This document shows, one piece after another, positions 8,957 to 17,902 of a stretch of 64,000 nt of DNA. Each line of letters starts with the position of its first letter. Position 1 is the stretch's first letter. A program made the position numbers and the translations under genes. The notes under the pieces are model-generated. The model had not been told where the DNA came from. It searched no databases and saw only the letters and a list, made by a program, of their open reading frames with translations. Origin of the DNA: an uncultured Dyadobacter sp. (GTDB lineage Bacteria > Bacteroidota > Bacteroidia > Cytophagales > Spirosomataceae); the NCBI RefSeq assembly GCF_946482605.1, contig NZ_CAMLSE010000038.1, positions 11,964 to 75,963 on the forward strand. Direction: 5' to 3'.

Positions 8957-11900
8957 TCATCTGCCGCCGAAACGATAGGCTAGCAAGGGCGCATTGTTCA
9001 TTGCACCCAACAAAAACCGCGAACCGTTTGCTTGCAAAACTGCCAGATCACGCATATCGCCGTTTACAAAGAAGCCGCTTTTCCATTGCGGTAAATAGTC
9101 AAACTTCAGACCTCCGCTATTAGTAAATACCTGCAAAAGATTGGCATCGTTTTTACCCATCCGAACGCGCGTTTGCTTCACATTTCCTCCTAAAACTATA
9201 TCCTGTTTCCCGTCTCCGTTCATATCGCTGAGTGCAATGGCGTACACCGGCGCAGCCTGCGCTTCTATGGGCAACGGGCGGAATACAAATTTCCCGTTCG
9301 CATTTTCCAGGATGCCGCTCCGGTACTCGCTGGCCGACAGGCTGATGCTTCCCTTCAGTTTCTCCGCAGGCAGCATTTCACCCAATGTGGCTTTGGAATA
9401 GCTGATGTAGTCGGTGTACTTCTTTTTGAGCGACGGGATCTGGTCGAGCAGCTCGTCTCTGCTCGCATAGGGAAATTCCCTGCCCTGCTCGGTGATCGCG
9501 ATAACGGGCACTATCCGGTTCAGCTTGTCAAAATCACCCGCATACAGTTTCAAGCCTCCCGGGGAAGTGATGTTCCACTGCCAGTTGGTACCCATATTCC
9601 CTACCACAAAATCGATATCCCCGTCCCCGTCCAGATCGCCCGGCCGGATCACATTCCAGCAGCCATGCAGTCCCGCCGTACCCCAGCCCGCGCTTGCATT
9701 GGCCAGTTTTCCATTTGCATTACCGAATACCTGGACCGGCATCCAGTCGGCAGTCAGTACGAGTTCGGGATAACCGTCCTTATTCAGGTCCTGAAAAACG
9801 GCATCGGTGATCATTCCGGCCTGGGAGAGTTGCGGCGCCAGATTTTGGGTCTGGTCCGTAAAACTGCCTTTTCCCGCATTGATGAGCAAAGTACCGCCAG
9901 GGCTCTCCGGAAATCGCCCGGGTGTGGCTCTCGCTCCCAGAAAAATGTCGATATCGCCGTCCTTGTCCACGTCGGACACTGCAATGGACGAAGTGTTAAC
10001 GCCTACCTCAGGCAATGCGCTTTTCCTGAAATTACCTTTTTCGTTGAGATACAGCCTCGGCCAGAGCAGCGGATCACCGGCATTGAGCTCGTACCCGGCG
10101 CTGGCAACCAGCAGATCTTCGTCACCATCTCCGTCGGCATCGAAAAATACCGCGTCACTATCTTCAAATGCTGCATCAGCCTCAAATGCAGGCTGCAAAG
10201 ATTTCTGAAACCCACCTTTTTTACTCAAAAACAAAGCTCCGGCCTGCCCCCGTGCTCCACCAACGTAGAAATCGTCGGTACCATCTCCATTGATATCTTT
10301 TTGCGCGAAATGCGGGCCCTGGTAACTCAGCATGCCGGGCAACAGGGTCTGAATCCGAAAGTCGTTGCGCGCGTCTTCCGCATGCGTAAAGTGCGCCAGC
10401 GCGACGGGCTCCCACAAGGGTGCGTGCACGCGGGAAGGTATGTCGGGCAATTTACGGGCGTCGGAGTAGCGCAGTGTTACTTCCTTTTCCGGCACCTTTC
10501 TGACAACCTGCCTGCTGCCATCCGCCCAAACCACTTCCAGAGAGTCAATGCGGGCATGCTCCCCCAAGCCGAAATGCAATGCGTCCCATTGAGCCGACTG
10601 AAACCCGCGGACGGGAATAAAGTTTTGTGTTTGCGTAAGCGAATCGGAGTACAACGTCACTTTTGCCCCACCCAGATAGGCATATTTAGGGGAGGTGAGT
10701 TTAACGCGCAGCGAGCTGTTGCGGGTCAGCATTTTTTCCGCGTTATTCCGGTAAACAAATGCTTTTTGGTTCACATTGCTGGTCACCAGGTCCAGGTCGC
10801 CGTCATTGTCCAGGTCTGCATATATCGCACCATTCGACTGGTTGTTTTTTTCAAAGCCCCATTCCTTGACTTTTTTGGCAAATGTCAGATTCTTCTGGTT
10901 GTGAAAAATGTAGTCAGGCTCATTGATGGGCGGCATCTGGGCAATGATTTCCATTTGGGTGGGTACCTTGCCATCCTGCCTTGTCTGCAATTGTTTATCG
11001 GTGGAATATTTCAGGAATTCCATGTTGGTATAATCCCGTGCGTATCCATTGGAAATGAAAATATCTTTCCAGCCATCATTATCAAAATCCGCCATGAGTG
11101 CAGCCCAGCTCCAATCGGTATTCGAAATGCCTGCGAGTTGTCCTATTTCACTGAAAACCGGCACACCTTTGCTGTTTACGCCGGCGTTGATCTGCAACAT
11201 GTTGCGCATTGACTGGTCATGGAAACCTGCGCGAAGCAATTGCTGATACTTATCATAATTGTCGTCCCCCGACGTCAGCTTAATGCGCTCGTTGTAACTG
11301 GGAAGCATGTCCAGCGTCACCACGTCCATTAGTCCGTCATTATTGAGGTCGGCGGCATCGGTACCCATCGAGAACAGCGACACGTGGCCCATTGATTCGC
11401 GTATCACTTCTTTAAAGCTGCCGTTGCGCTGGTTGAGATACAGATAGTCGTTTTCGTTGTAGTCGTTGGCAATGTAGAGATCCTGCCAGCCGTCGTTGTT
11501 GAAGTCATTTACGTTGACCCCCAGTCCAAAGCTCAGCACATTGGAAACAATGCCCGCCGAGTCTGTTACATTGGTAAATCTGCCACCATCGTTGCGCAGG
11601 AGCTTATTTCCGAAAGCCTCATTACGCTGCTGCCGATAGTTGGCAAGCAGGTTGCTGAATCCCGCATATTCCTGCAATGAATGGTTGAGTAAAAAACAGT
11701 CGGTGTCGCCATCCCTGTCGTAATCGAAAAACACGGCCTGAGTAGTATATGAGGGATCATCGAGCCCGTATTCGGCGGCTTTTTCAGTAAAAGTAGGAAT
11801 ACCGTCGCCGGTTTTGCCATTGTTTACGTACAGCAACTTTTTCCTGAGATTGGGGTCCTGCGCACCTGCCCTGCTGACGAAAATATCGATCCAGCCGTCG

Positions 11901-12247
11901 TCGTTGATGTCGACCAGCGACACGCCCGTTTTCCACCCCTCATTCAGCGCGGTACCGGACTGTTCCGAAACGTCCTCAAAATCGAGCCCACCGCGGTTGA
12001 GATACAGCTTATTGGCGACCATGTTCCCGGTAAAATAGAGGTCCGTCAGCCCGTCATTATTGAAATCAGCTGCCGCTACACCCCCGCCATTGTAGAAATA
12101 ACCGTATCGGAGCACATTATTTTCCTCATCCTCTTCTACATAATTATTAAAATCCACACCAGTCCTTCCCTCATCGAGGAGTGTGAATAGCTTTTCTTCT
12201 TTTTTGCAACCGGTAATGAGGATCAGCAAAAGGAAAATTTTACGCAT
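8957..12247 (-). CDS. Giant FG-GAP/VCBS repeat lipoprotein with ASPIC/UnbV domain
   Basis: 1,096 residues with a short lipoprotein signal (LLILITGC, lipidated Cys14). There are seven Asp-rich loops (DFNNDGLTD to DLDNDGDLD), an ASPIC/UnbV domain at about 510-590, then seven more positions, of which the thirteenth (DFDKLNRIV) has lost most of its calcium ligands. Conserved islands shared with the other two copies include NTDWSW before loop 6 and FPYASRDELLDQI before loop 14. It follows a SusCD pair, separated by a strong stem-loop. The lipobox suggests membrane anchoring; surface exposure is inferred from the SusCD context. Its biochemical role is not known. Confidence 0.9.
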   Translation of the reverse strand: MRKIFLLLILITGCKKEEKLFTLLDEGRTGVDFNNYVEEDEENNVLRYGYFYNGGGVAAADFNNDGLTDLYFTGNMVANKLYLNRGGLDFEDVSEQSGTALNEGWKTGVSLVDINDDGWIDIFVSRAGAQDPNLRKKLLYVNNGKTGDGIPTFTEKAAEYGLDDPSYTTQAVFFDYDRDGDTDCFLLNHSLQEYAGFSNLLANYRQQRNEAFGNKLLRNDGGRFTNVTDSAGIVSNVLSFGLGVNVNDFNNDGWQDLYIANDYNENDYLYLNQRNGSFKEVIRESMGHVSLFSMGTDAADLNNDGLMDVVTLDMLPSYNERIKLTSGDDNYDKYQQLLRAGFHDQSMRNMLQINAGVNSKGVPVFSEIGQLAGISNTDWSWAALMADFDNDGWKDIFISNGYARDYTNMEFLKYSTDKQLQTRQDGKVPTQMEIIAQMPPINEPDYIFHNQKNLTFAKKVKEWGFEKNNQSNGAIYADLDNDGDLDLVTSNVNQKAFVYRNNAEKMLTRNSSLRVKLTSPKYAYLGGAKVTLYSDSLTQTQNFIPVRGFQSAQWDALHFGLGEHARIDSLEVVWADGSRQVVRKVPEKEVTLRYSDARKLPDIPSRVHAPLWEPVALAHFTHAEDARNDFRIQTLLPGMLSYQGPHFAQKDINGDGTDDFYVGGARGQAGALFLSKKGGFQKSLQPAFEADAAFEDSDAVFFDADGDGDEDLLVASAGYELNAGDPLLWPRLYLNEKGNFRKSALPEVGVNTSSIAVSDVDKDGDIDIFLGARATPGRFPESPGGTLLINAGKGSFTDQTQNLAPQLSQAGMITDAVFQDLNKDGYPELVLTADWMPVQVFGNANGKLANASAGWGTAGLHGCWNVIRPGDLDGDGDIDFVVGNMGTNWQWNITSPGGLKLYAGDFDKLNRIVPVIAITEQGREFPYASRDELLDQIPSLKKKYTDYISYSKATLGEMLPAEKLKGSISLSASEYRSGILENANGKFVFRPLPIEAQAAPVYAIALSDMNGDGKQDIVLGGNVKQTRVRMGKNDANLLQVFTNSGGLKFDYLPQWKSGFFVNGDMRDLAVLQANGSRFLLGAMNNAPLLAYRFGGR

Positions 12248-12292
12248 AGATTTACGAGGATAGCCTGGCTAAATATAAGAATTACAGGATTG

Positions 12293-12323
12293 CAAAAAGG
12301 CAGACGGAGCGTCTGCCTTTTTG
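12293..12323 (-). terminator. Strong stem-loop between SusD and the VCBS gene
   Basis: A 14-bp perfect stem (CAAAAAGGCAGACG/CGTCTGCCTTTTTG) with a 3-nt loop. It carries A and T runs in both arms, so it can work on either strand. It starts 35 nt after the SusD stop and ends 46 nt before the VCBS start codon. Confidence 0.8.
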
Positions 12324-12357
12324 GCTTATTTCAAAAAATATCCATCGACTTCCCGTA

Positions 12358-13908
12358 TCAGGGTTTATCCCACCAAAGTCTCGTGCTGGACTTATCCTCG
12401 CCACCCAGCTTTCCGATTGCAGCCTGCGCCGCAGTCGCATTGGACTGGAACTCTCCAATCACGAATGGCGTCCGCCTCACGACAGCGTCTTTAGGCGAAT
12501 CAGGGTTGTCGGAGTTGACCCTTGCGTACAGCTTGGGGTATCCGGTTCTTCTGTACTCTGCCCAGGCTTCGTGCCCGTTCGGATAGTTGGCCAGCCATTT
12601 CTGCGTAATAATCTGCTCCATTTGCTTGGCGGGATCCGCGGAGAACTTCACGGGGATATCCGAAAGTGCAGGCGTTTTAGCCATGTCCGTCAGCGCTATC
12701 GGCGTGGTGGTACCATTGGTGTAGGCTGTGATCACAGCCGCATCAGCGATTCCCCATTGCTTAAAGGCGGTTTCGATGCCCTTTTCATAGAACTCCTTCG
12801 CAGTTCCTCCACCCATGTTCCATCCTTTCAGAGCGCCCTCCGCTTTCAGGAAATAGGCCTCGGAAGCATACATGATCGCGAATGCATTGGTCGCCTGAAC
12901 GGCTGGCAAAAACTGGTCCGCTACGTTCGATGTCGCACCGGCATTGTTTTCAGGTGCGCCAAGCTCTCCCTGCGTGTACCCGTTCCGCAAACCTTTGAAA
13001 GTACTTACCGTACCAGGTACCGGTGCATAATATTTGCTGATCCGTGGATCCACATAACCTTTCAAAACGCTTTCCATGGCTGCACTCATCCGGAATTCGT
13101 TCCATGCAGTGGCCTGGTTCATCGGGTTGAAAGAGTTGGCTGTCACTTTCAGAAAGGCGTCGTCGGCATTGGTCGCCAGTACACCACCTGCTACCGCTGC
13201 TTCCGCTTCTGTTTTAGCCAATGCCGGCTCCACTTTCGACATCCGCATGGCTATTCGCAGGCGCAGAGTGTTTCCGAAAAGTATCCATTTATCAACGCTT
13301 CCCGCATAGATCTGATCGTTATTACCAAAGACATTCGTTCCCTTGAATGCCTGCAAAGCGGCGGTTGATGCGGCAAGGGTTTTAACGAAGTCCTTGTAAA
13401 TCACGTCTTGCGAATCATACTCTACGCTGCTTTCGCCATTTCCTACATTGGTATACGGAATGGGCCCCCAGTAATCGGTCCTGGGCAGGTACATATACAC
13501 TTTCCAGATACTGGCAATGGCATACATGGCCGGGTTTTCATTGGGCGCACCTGGTTTGGTGTTGTCCAAAACCCCCAGCAAAGGCGGAATAGCAGTACCA
13601 TAGAAGCCATTCCAAGCCCCGTTAAGCCAGTTACCCACCATTACATTGCGGTCGGACGAGAAGTTCTGCGCGATGTTGGCGAAGTACTGGCCCTGCAAGT
13701 CGGCGAACAAACTCTGGAAAGTCTGCCAGCTAGCCTGTATAGACCGGTATTGTGCAGCTGCAAAAGCATTACCGATCGCCGAACCGTCGAGTGCCGTTAG
13801 TTTTGTCTTATTGGTGTTGATCTCATCGAAATTGTCGGTACAGGAGTATGTACTTCCAGCCAGGGCGGTGATCAATGCCAGTGATAATATTTTATATCTC
13901 CGTTTCAT
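12358..13908 (-). CDS. SusD-like_2 family surface lipoprotein
   Basis: 516 residues. A lipoprotein signal peptide ends at Cys23 (GSTYSC), then CTDNFDEINTNKTKLT, closely parallel to the SusD-like_2 start at the neighbouring locus. The mid-region KWILFGNTLRLRIAMRMSK matches the same helical position in the other copies, and the C-terminus ends in RLWWDKP. It follows its SusC partner by 19 nt with no terminator between them, so the two form an operon. It probably acts as the ligand-capturing lid of the transporter. The ligand is unknown. Confidence 0.93.
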   Translation of the reverse strand: MKRRYKILSLALITALAGSTYSCTDNFDEINTNKTKLTALDGSAIGNAFAAAQYRSIQASWQTFQSLFADLQGQYFANIAQNFSSDRNVMVGNWLNGAWNGFYGTAIPPLLGVLDNTKPGAPNENPAMYAIASIWKVYMYLPRTDYWGPIPYTNVGNGESSVEYDSQDVIYKDFVKTLAASTAALQAFKGTNVFGNNDQIYAGSVDKWILFGNTLRLRIAMRMSKVEPALAKTEAEAAVAGGVLATNADDAFLKVTANSFNPMNQATAWNEFRMSAAMESVLKGYVDPRISKYYAPVPGTVSTFKGLRNGYTQGELGAPENNAGATSNVADQFLPAVQATNAFAIMYASEAYFLKAEGALKGWNMGGGTAKEFYEKGIETAFKQWGIADAAVITAYTNGTTTPIALTDMAKTPALSDIPVKFSADPAKQMEQIITQKWLANYPNGHEAWAEYRRTGYPKLYARVNSDNPDSPKDAVVRRTPFVIGEFQSNATAAQAAIGKLGGEDKSSTRLWWDKP

Positions 13909-13927
13909 TGTTTCAGAATTTTAGCAA

Positions 13928-16900
13928 TTAGAATGACAAGTTAAGGTTCAAGCCCAGTGAGCGTGTGGTTGGCATAGAGAAGGATTCGAGACCAACAGTT
14001 GTGTTCGCCGAACCTGCAACGAGTTCAGGATCGAAACCTTTTGCTTTGTTCATGATGAAGAACAAGTTTCTTCCTACCAATGAAAGCGATACAGTCTGGA
14101 AGGGCGTCTTGCCAATTACTTTCTGAGGCAGGCTGTAACCCAGTGTAAGCTCTCTGAGCCTGATGTTCGAAGCGCTGTAAGTAAAAGCTTCGCCGATCGG
14201 CGTGTTACGGCCACCTACGAACTTCCAATAAGCCTCCGCAGTGGTTGAAACAGTGTTCTTGCTGCCATCAGCCTGCACACCGTCGATCACCATGCCGTCG
14301 CGCCCTGCAAGTGTTTCCTCTGTCACCCCATCCGCATAGATTACCGCATTGGTAAATGAAGTTACCACCCCACCCAGTCTTCCGCTTACAAGGAAGCTCA
14401 GGTTGATTCCCTTGTACGAGAAGCGGTTGGTTACCCCACCTGTCCAGGTCGGACGTGACGTCCCCATGGGCACCGTTGTGCCGGAGGTAACGGTCGGAAT
14501 ACCATTGGGCCCCACGATAATGCGTCCCTGCGCGTCGCGGTTGTAGCCGCGGCTGTAAATCTGCCCCAATGATCTGCCTTCCTCAGCCCGCATGAAGTTC
14601 ATGAAGTCGTTCGACAAAGGGAGCGTTTTCAGGTTAGGGGCAAGTTCAATTACTTTGTTGATATTGCGCGCATAGTTCAGATCGATATTCCAGTTAAAAT
14701 CGCCCGTTCTCACCGGGACCAGGTTCAGTGTAAGCTCGATACCACGGTTACGGACGTTACCTGCATTGATGTACTGGAAGCTCCATCCGGACGCAGGCGG
14801 GATCGACACCCGGAACAGTTGGTTTTTGGAATTACTGTTATACAACGTCAGGTCGAAACCAATGCGATTCTGGAGAAATTTAGCCTCCAAACCGATTTCC
14901 TGCGCATTGGTAAGCTCTGGTTTCAAGCCGGGGAACGGCTTGGTATCGTCGCGGATAATGTATCCGTTCGCACCGCCCGCAATGTAGGAGTAAGTCTGGG
15001 CAAGCAGGTAAGGCGACGCGTCGTTACCGGTTTGCGCAATGCTACCGCGAATTTTCATAAACGAAATCGCCTGTGGCATAGTAAAGAGGCTGGAAAGCAC
15101 GGCAGAAGCACCTACCGACGGGAAGAAATACGATTGATTGGCCTTAGGCAATGTAGAAGACCAGTCGTTCCTCGCTGATGCTGATAGCGTCAATGCGTCT
15201 TTCCAGATAAAATCCGCCTGTGCGAACACGCCTTGCTTGCGCGTCTGTGTCACCGTCCGGTTTGTCACCGAGTTTCTTGCATTGGTGGTCACAAACAGGT
15301 TGTCGCGGTTCAAGCCGTTGTTCAGGGTTTCATGGCTGATGAAGTCGCGCTTCAGCACGTTTCCACCAATCGTCGCATCGATCTTGAAATCTTCGCCGAT
15401 CGGTTTGCTGATCAGGGCGAACAAGTCAAGGTTCAATTCGCTGTTGTCGCGCCAGCGGGTCTGATAATCTCCGAAATCGGCGATCGTATAGGTATTGGTA
15501 TACCATTTACCTTCAAACTTATCGATATACTTGTCGTATCCGGCACGGCCCAGAACGGTAAGCCAGGGCAGGAATTTGTAGCTCAGCTGGGTAAATCCAT
15601 AGATACGGTCGCGGGTATCGTCTGCCAGTACGCGGTTTTTGATCCAGTAAGGGTTCTGGCCACCGTTTGAGCCCGGGTTCCAATAGTTTTGCAGCAGCTT
15701 TCCTGACGACGGATCCACATATTCGTAATCCTGAGCCTGTTCGAGCGAAATGCTTCTCGGCAAACGCAGAATATGGCGTTGCAGGTTGGCAAATGCCTCA
15801 CCGGTTTGTTGTCTGTTCTCGATATTTTCGTTCAGATAAGTGATTTTCCCATCGAAGCTCAATTTACTCGTAATCTGGCTGGTAAGACGCAGGTTGAAGT
15901 TGTGGCGGTCGAGTTTGTTGTTGGAAACCACCCCTTTCGCGTGGGTATTGGTGTAGGAGAAATAAGTCTGCACCTTTTCGTTACCTGCTGTCAGCGAAAC
16001 GGAGTTGGCAAGCGAAGTACCTGTCGAGTAAAAATCCTTGTAAGAATTCGGATTAGGCGAATAGGCGTAGGTTTTACCTTTATTGGCCGGATCGGGCCCC
16101 CAGGCAGCCACTTGCTGGCCATCCATTTTAGGTCCCCAGCTGAATTCGCTGTTCGGGAAAAATTTACCTTCAACACCTTGTCCGTAAACATTCTGGAAAT
16201 TCTGCATTTCCATCGCGCGTTCAGCCTGAAAGGTACTGTTGATGTTCACACCAATGCCTTTACGAACCGCACCTTTCTTGGTGGTGATCAGCAAAGCGCC
16301 ATTGGCCGCACGACTACCATACAGCGCTGTTGCGGACGCCCCTCTCAACACGTTGATGGACTCGATATCGTCAGGGTTGATACTCGATAAACCGTCGCTC
16401 GCATCGCGGCCACCATTCGCATTGGCAGGACTGAAATTGGAATTGTCGATAGGCACACCATCGACTACGATCAGCGCCTGGTTGTTACCGGTAATGGAAC
16501 GGTCACCGCGCAATACAACCCGACTCGAACCTCCCACACCGGACGACGAACGTACAATGTCCAAACCTGCCACGCGACCGGAAAGCGAGTTGGCGACATT
16601 CAGTTCGCGGGCTTTGGAAAAGTTATCGGTATTGATCATCTGCGTGGCATAGCTCAGCGTCTTCTGTTCCTTAGTAATACCAAGGGCTGTCACCACGACC
16701 TCACCCAGGTTACGGACATCGGCATCCATGGACACGGTAATGTTGGTCATGTTCGCCGACACTTCCACTTCTTTGGAACTGTAACCCACCGAAGAGATAA
16801 TCAAAACTCCGGCTCCATTCATATTCAGGTTGAAATTCCCCTCTGCGTCTGTGTTTGTTCCGCGTGTTGTCCCCTTGATCAGGACATTGGCACCGGGAAG

Positions 16901-17020
16901 ACCGGCCCCGTTCTCATCATTCACCTTGCCGGTCACCTGCCGGTCCTGGGCGAAGGATGTAGAAACAAATAGTACTACCTGCAGTAACGTGAGTAGCACA
17001 CACTGTAAAGTTTTGCTCAT
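13928..17020 (-). CDS. SusC/RagA TonB-dependent outer-membrane transporter
   Basis: 1,030 residues. The order is signal peptide (cleavage near SFAQ), CarboxypepD_reg-like domain (about 28-115), LGEVVVTALGITKEQKTLSY, plug (INPDDIESINVLRGASATAL) and beta-barrel ending in LNLNLSF, a normal outer-membrane barrel terminus. Its plug start is most like that of the SusC at 5,511-8,621. It heads a SusC-SusD-VCBS triad. The upstream spacer holds an unusual pair of overlapping palindromes that may be an operator. Transport substrate is not predictable from sequence alone. Confidence 0.95.
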   Translation of the reverse strand: MSKTLQCVLLTLLQVVLFVSTSFAQDRQVTGKVNDENGAGLPGANVLIKGTTRGTNTDAEGNFNLNMNGAGVLIISSVGYSSKEVEVSANMTNITVSMDADVRNLGEVVVTALGITKEQKTLSYATQMINTDNFSKARELNVANSLSGRVAGLDIVRSSSGVGGSSRVVLRGDRSITGNNQALIVVDGVPIDNSNFSPANANGGRDASDGLSSINPDDIESINVLRGASATALYGSRAANGALLITTKKGAVRKGIGVNINSTFQAERAMEMQNFQNVYGQGVEGKFFPNSEFSWGPKMDGQQVAAWGPDPANKGKTYAYSPNPNSYKDFYSTGTSLANSVSLTAGNEKVQTYFSYTNTHAKGVVSNNKLDRHNFNLRLTSQITSKLSFDGKITYLNENIENRQQTGEAFANLQRHILRLPRSISLEQAQDYEYVDPSSGKLLQNYWNPGSNGGQNPYWIKNRVLADDTRDRIYGFTQLSYKFLPWLTVLGRAGYDKYIDKFEGKWYTNTYTIADFGDYQTRWRDNSELNLDLFALISKPIGEDFKIDATIGGNVLKRDFISHETLNNGLNRDNLFVTTNARNSVTNRTVTQTRKQGVFAQADFIWKDALTLSASARNDWSSTLPKANQSYFFPSVGASAVLSSLFTMPQAISFMKIRGSIAQTGNDASPYLLAQTYSYIAGGANGYIIRDDTKPFPGLKPELTNAQEIGLEAKFLQNRIGFDLTLYNSNSKNQLFRVSIPPASGWSFQYINAGNVRNRGIELTLNLVPVRTGDFNWNIDLNYARNINKVIELAPNLKTLPLSNDFMNFMRAEEGRSLGQIYSRGYNRDAQGRIIVGPNGIPTVTSGTTVPMGTSRPTWTGGVTNRFSYKGINLSFLVSGRLGGVVTSFTNAVIYADGVTEETLAGRDGMVIDGVQADGSKNTVSTTAEAYWKFVGGRNTPIGEAFTYSASNIRLRELTLGYSLPQKVIGKTPFQTVSLSLVGRNLFFIMNKAKGFDPELVAGSANTTVGLESFSMPTTRSLGLNLNLSF

Positions 17021-17410
17021 AGGTCTGTTGGGTTTTTTGGATTTTCATGAAATTTAAATTTATTCCAACAAATAAGCAATTTATTCCCCCTTTTTTAATT
17101 GTACTAAACTAATATTTGGCCAAAACACTTCCACAGAACACATAAAATGGCATTTTATATATAAAATGGAAGATTATTTGTCGCAAATACAATTATTAAA
17201 CGGGCTATTATTTTGCTGCGTGCTCGAAACACCAACTTAGATTTGGCTTTTACGTTTTCACGCCTACCTACATACGACGCAACGTATAGGCAATCGAAAA
17301 ATCGAACAAAAACGACAAAAAAATACTACAACACAGCACCTGCTGTACAGCTGGAACTAGTATAAAATCAAGATGAAAGATGGCTTAAAACAGCGCGGGA
17401 GTCACAGCGG
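17021..17410. other. Intergenic region upstream of SusC
   Basis: About 390 AT-rich bases between the SusC start and the 3' end of the DUF1761 gene. It should hold the promoter of the SusC-SusD-VCBS operon and the end of the DUF1761 transcript. The clearest structure is the overlapping palindrome pair near its middle. No clear terminator and no coding frame were seen. Confidence 0.5.
17142..17169. promoter_or_regulatory. Overlapping palindromes, candidate operator
   Basis: ATAAAATG-G-CATTTTAT is a palindrome with a 1-nt centre, and its right arm is also the left arm of CATTTTAT-AT-ATAAAATG. The result is a direct repeat of ATAAAATGG 19 bp apart, about two helical turns, which would suit a regulator dimer pair. 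It sits about 120-150 bp upstream of the SusC start. The function is inferred, and low-complexity AT sequence can produce such patterns by chance. Confidence 0.35.
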
Positions 17411-17824
17411 TTACTCGTACTTGCGCCACACCCCCAGTATGCCGCCCGTGATGGCATATACGACGACACTCGCCCCGCCGTTGATCAGGGAAAGCATCAG
17501 GGGACGGAACGAAAACATATCCTTGACGATCGTTTCGAGGAGCACGAAAACGGTACCGAAAAGCAGGCCGGTCAAAAAACCCATCAGAAGCGATTTAACA
17601 GGAATCTTGGTAAATACCCAGGCTATGGTGTAAGCCATGAATGAAGTAGAAACAATGCTGGCGAGATAAGGAACGGGACTGGCAGCGGATTTGATTTGCT
17701 CCGTTGTGAAGCCATTTAATGCCATCCACTGTTCTGAAAATGCGCTATACCACAAAGCTGGTATCACCTGACCTATCACTACACATACTAGCACGGCCCA
17801 AAGATTGACAGATTGTTTTCTCAT
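17411..17824 (-). CDS. DUF1761 family integral membrane protein
   Basis: 137 residues with four predicted membrane segments (about 8-26, 50-70, 76-97 and 112-131). The N-terminal pattern NLWAVLVCVVIGQVIPALWY followed by FSEQWMAL matches the DUF1761 family, which has no established biochemical role. It lies alone between the SusC leader region and queG, 78 nt after the queG coding start. Its function cannot be inferred from context. Confidence 0.72.
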   Translation of the reverse strand: MRKQSVNLWAVLVCVVIGQVIPALWYSAFSEQWMALNGFTTEQIKSAASPVPYLASIVSTSFMAYTIAWVFTKIPVKSLLMGFLTGLLFGTVFVLLETIVKDMFSFRPLMLSLINGGASVVVYAITGGILGVWRKYE

Positions 17825-17902
17825 TGTATTGAGTGTTTTATTCAGTCATCGAAAGGAACTCCCCGGCCCAAATATAAGAGGTTTCGGAAATAATTGTGCT
17901 TT

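Noticed and set aside
9665..11212. Long open frame (about 515 codons) on the plus strand opposite a VCBS gene
   Set aside because: It is antisense to a clearly conserved coding sequence. Its open state follows from the codon use of the Asp/Asn-rich repeats, and its product shows no signal peptide or domain.
8957..12247. Integrin-like adhesin as the function of the FG-GAP proteins
   Set aside because: FG-GAP loops occur in many unrelated proteins; there is no integrin domain, and the ASPIC domain and SusCD linkage point elsewhere.
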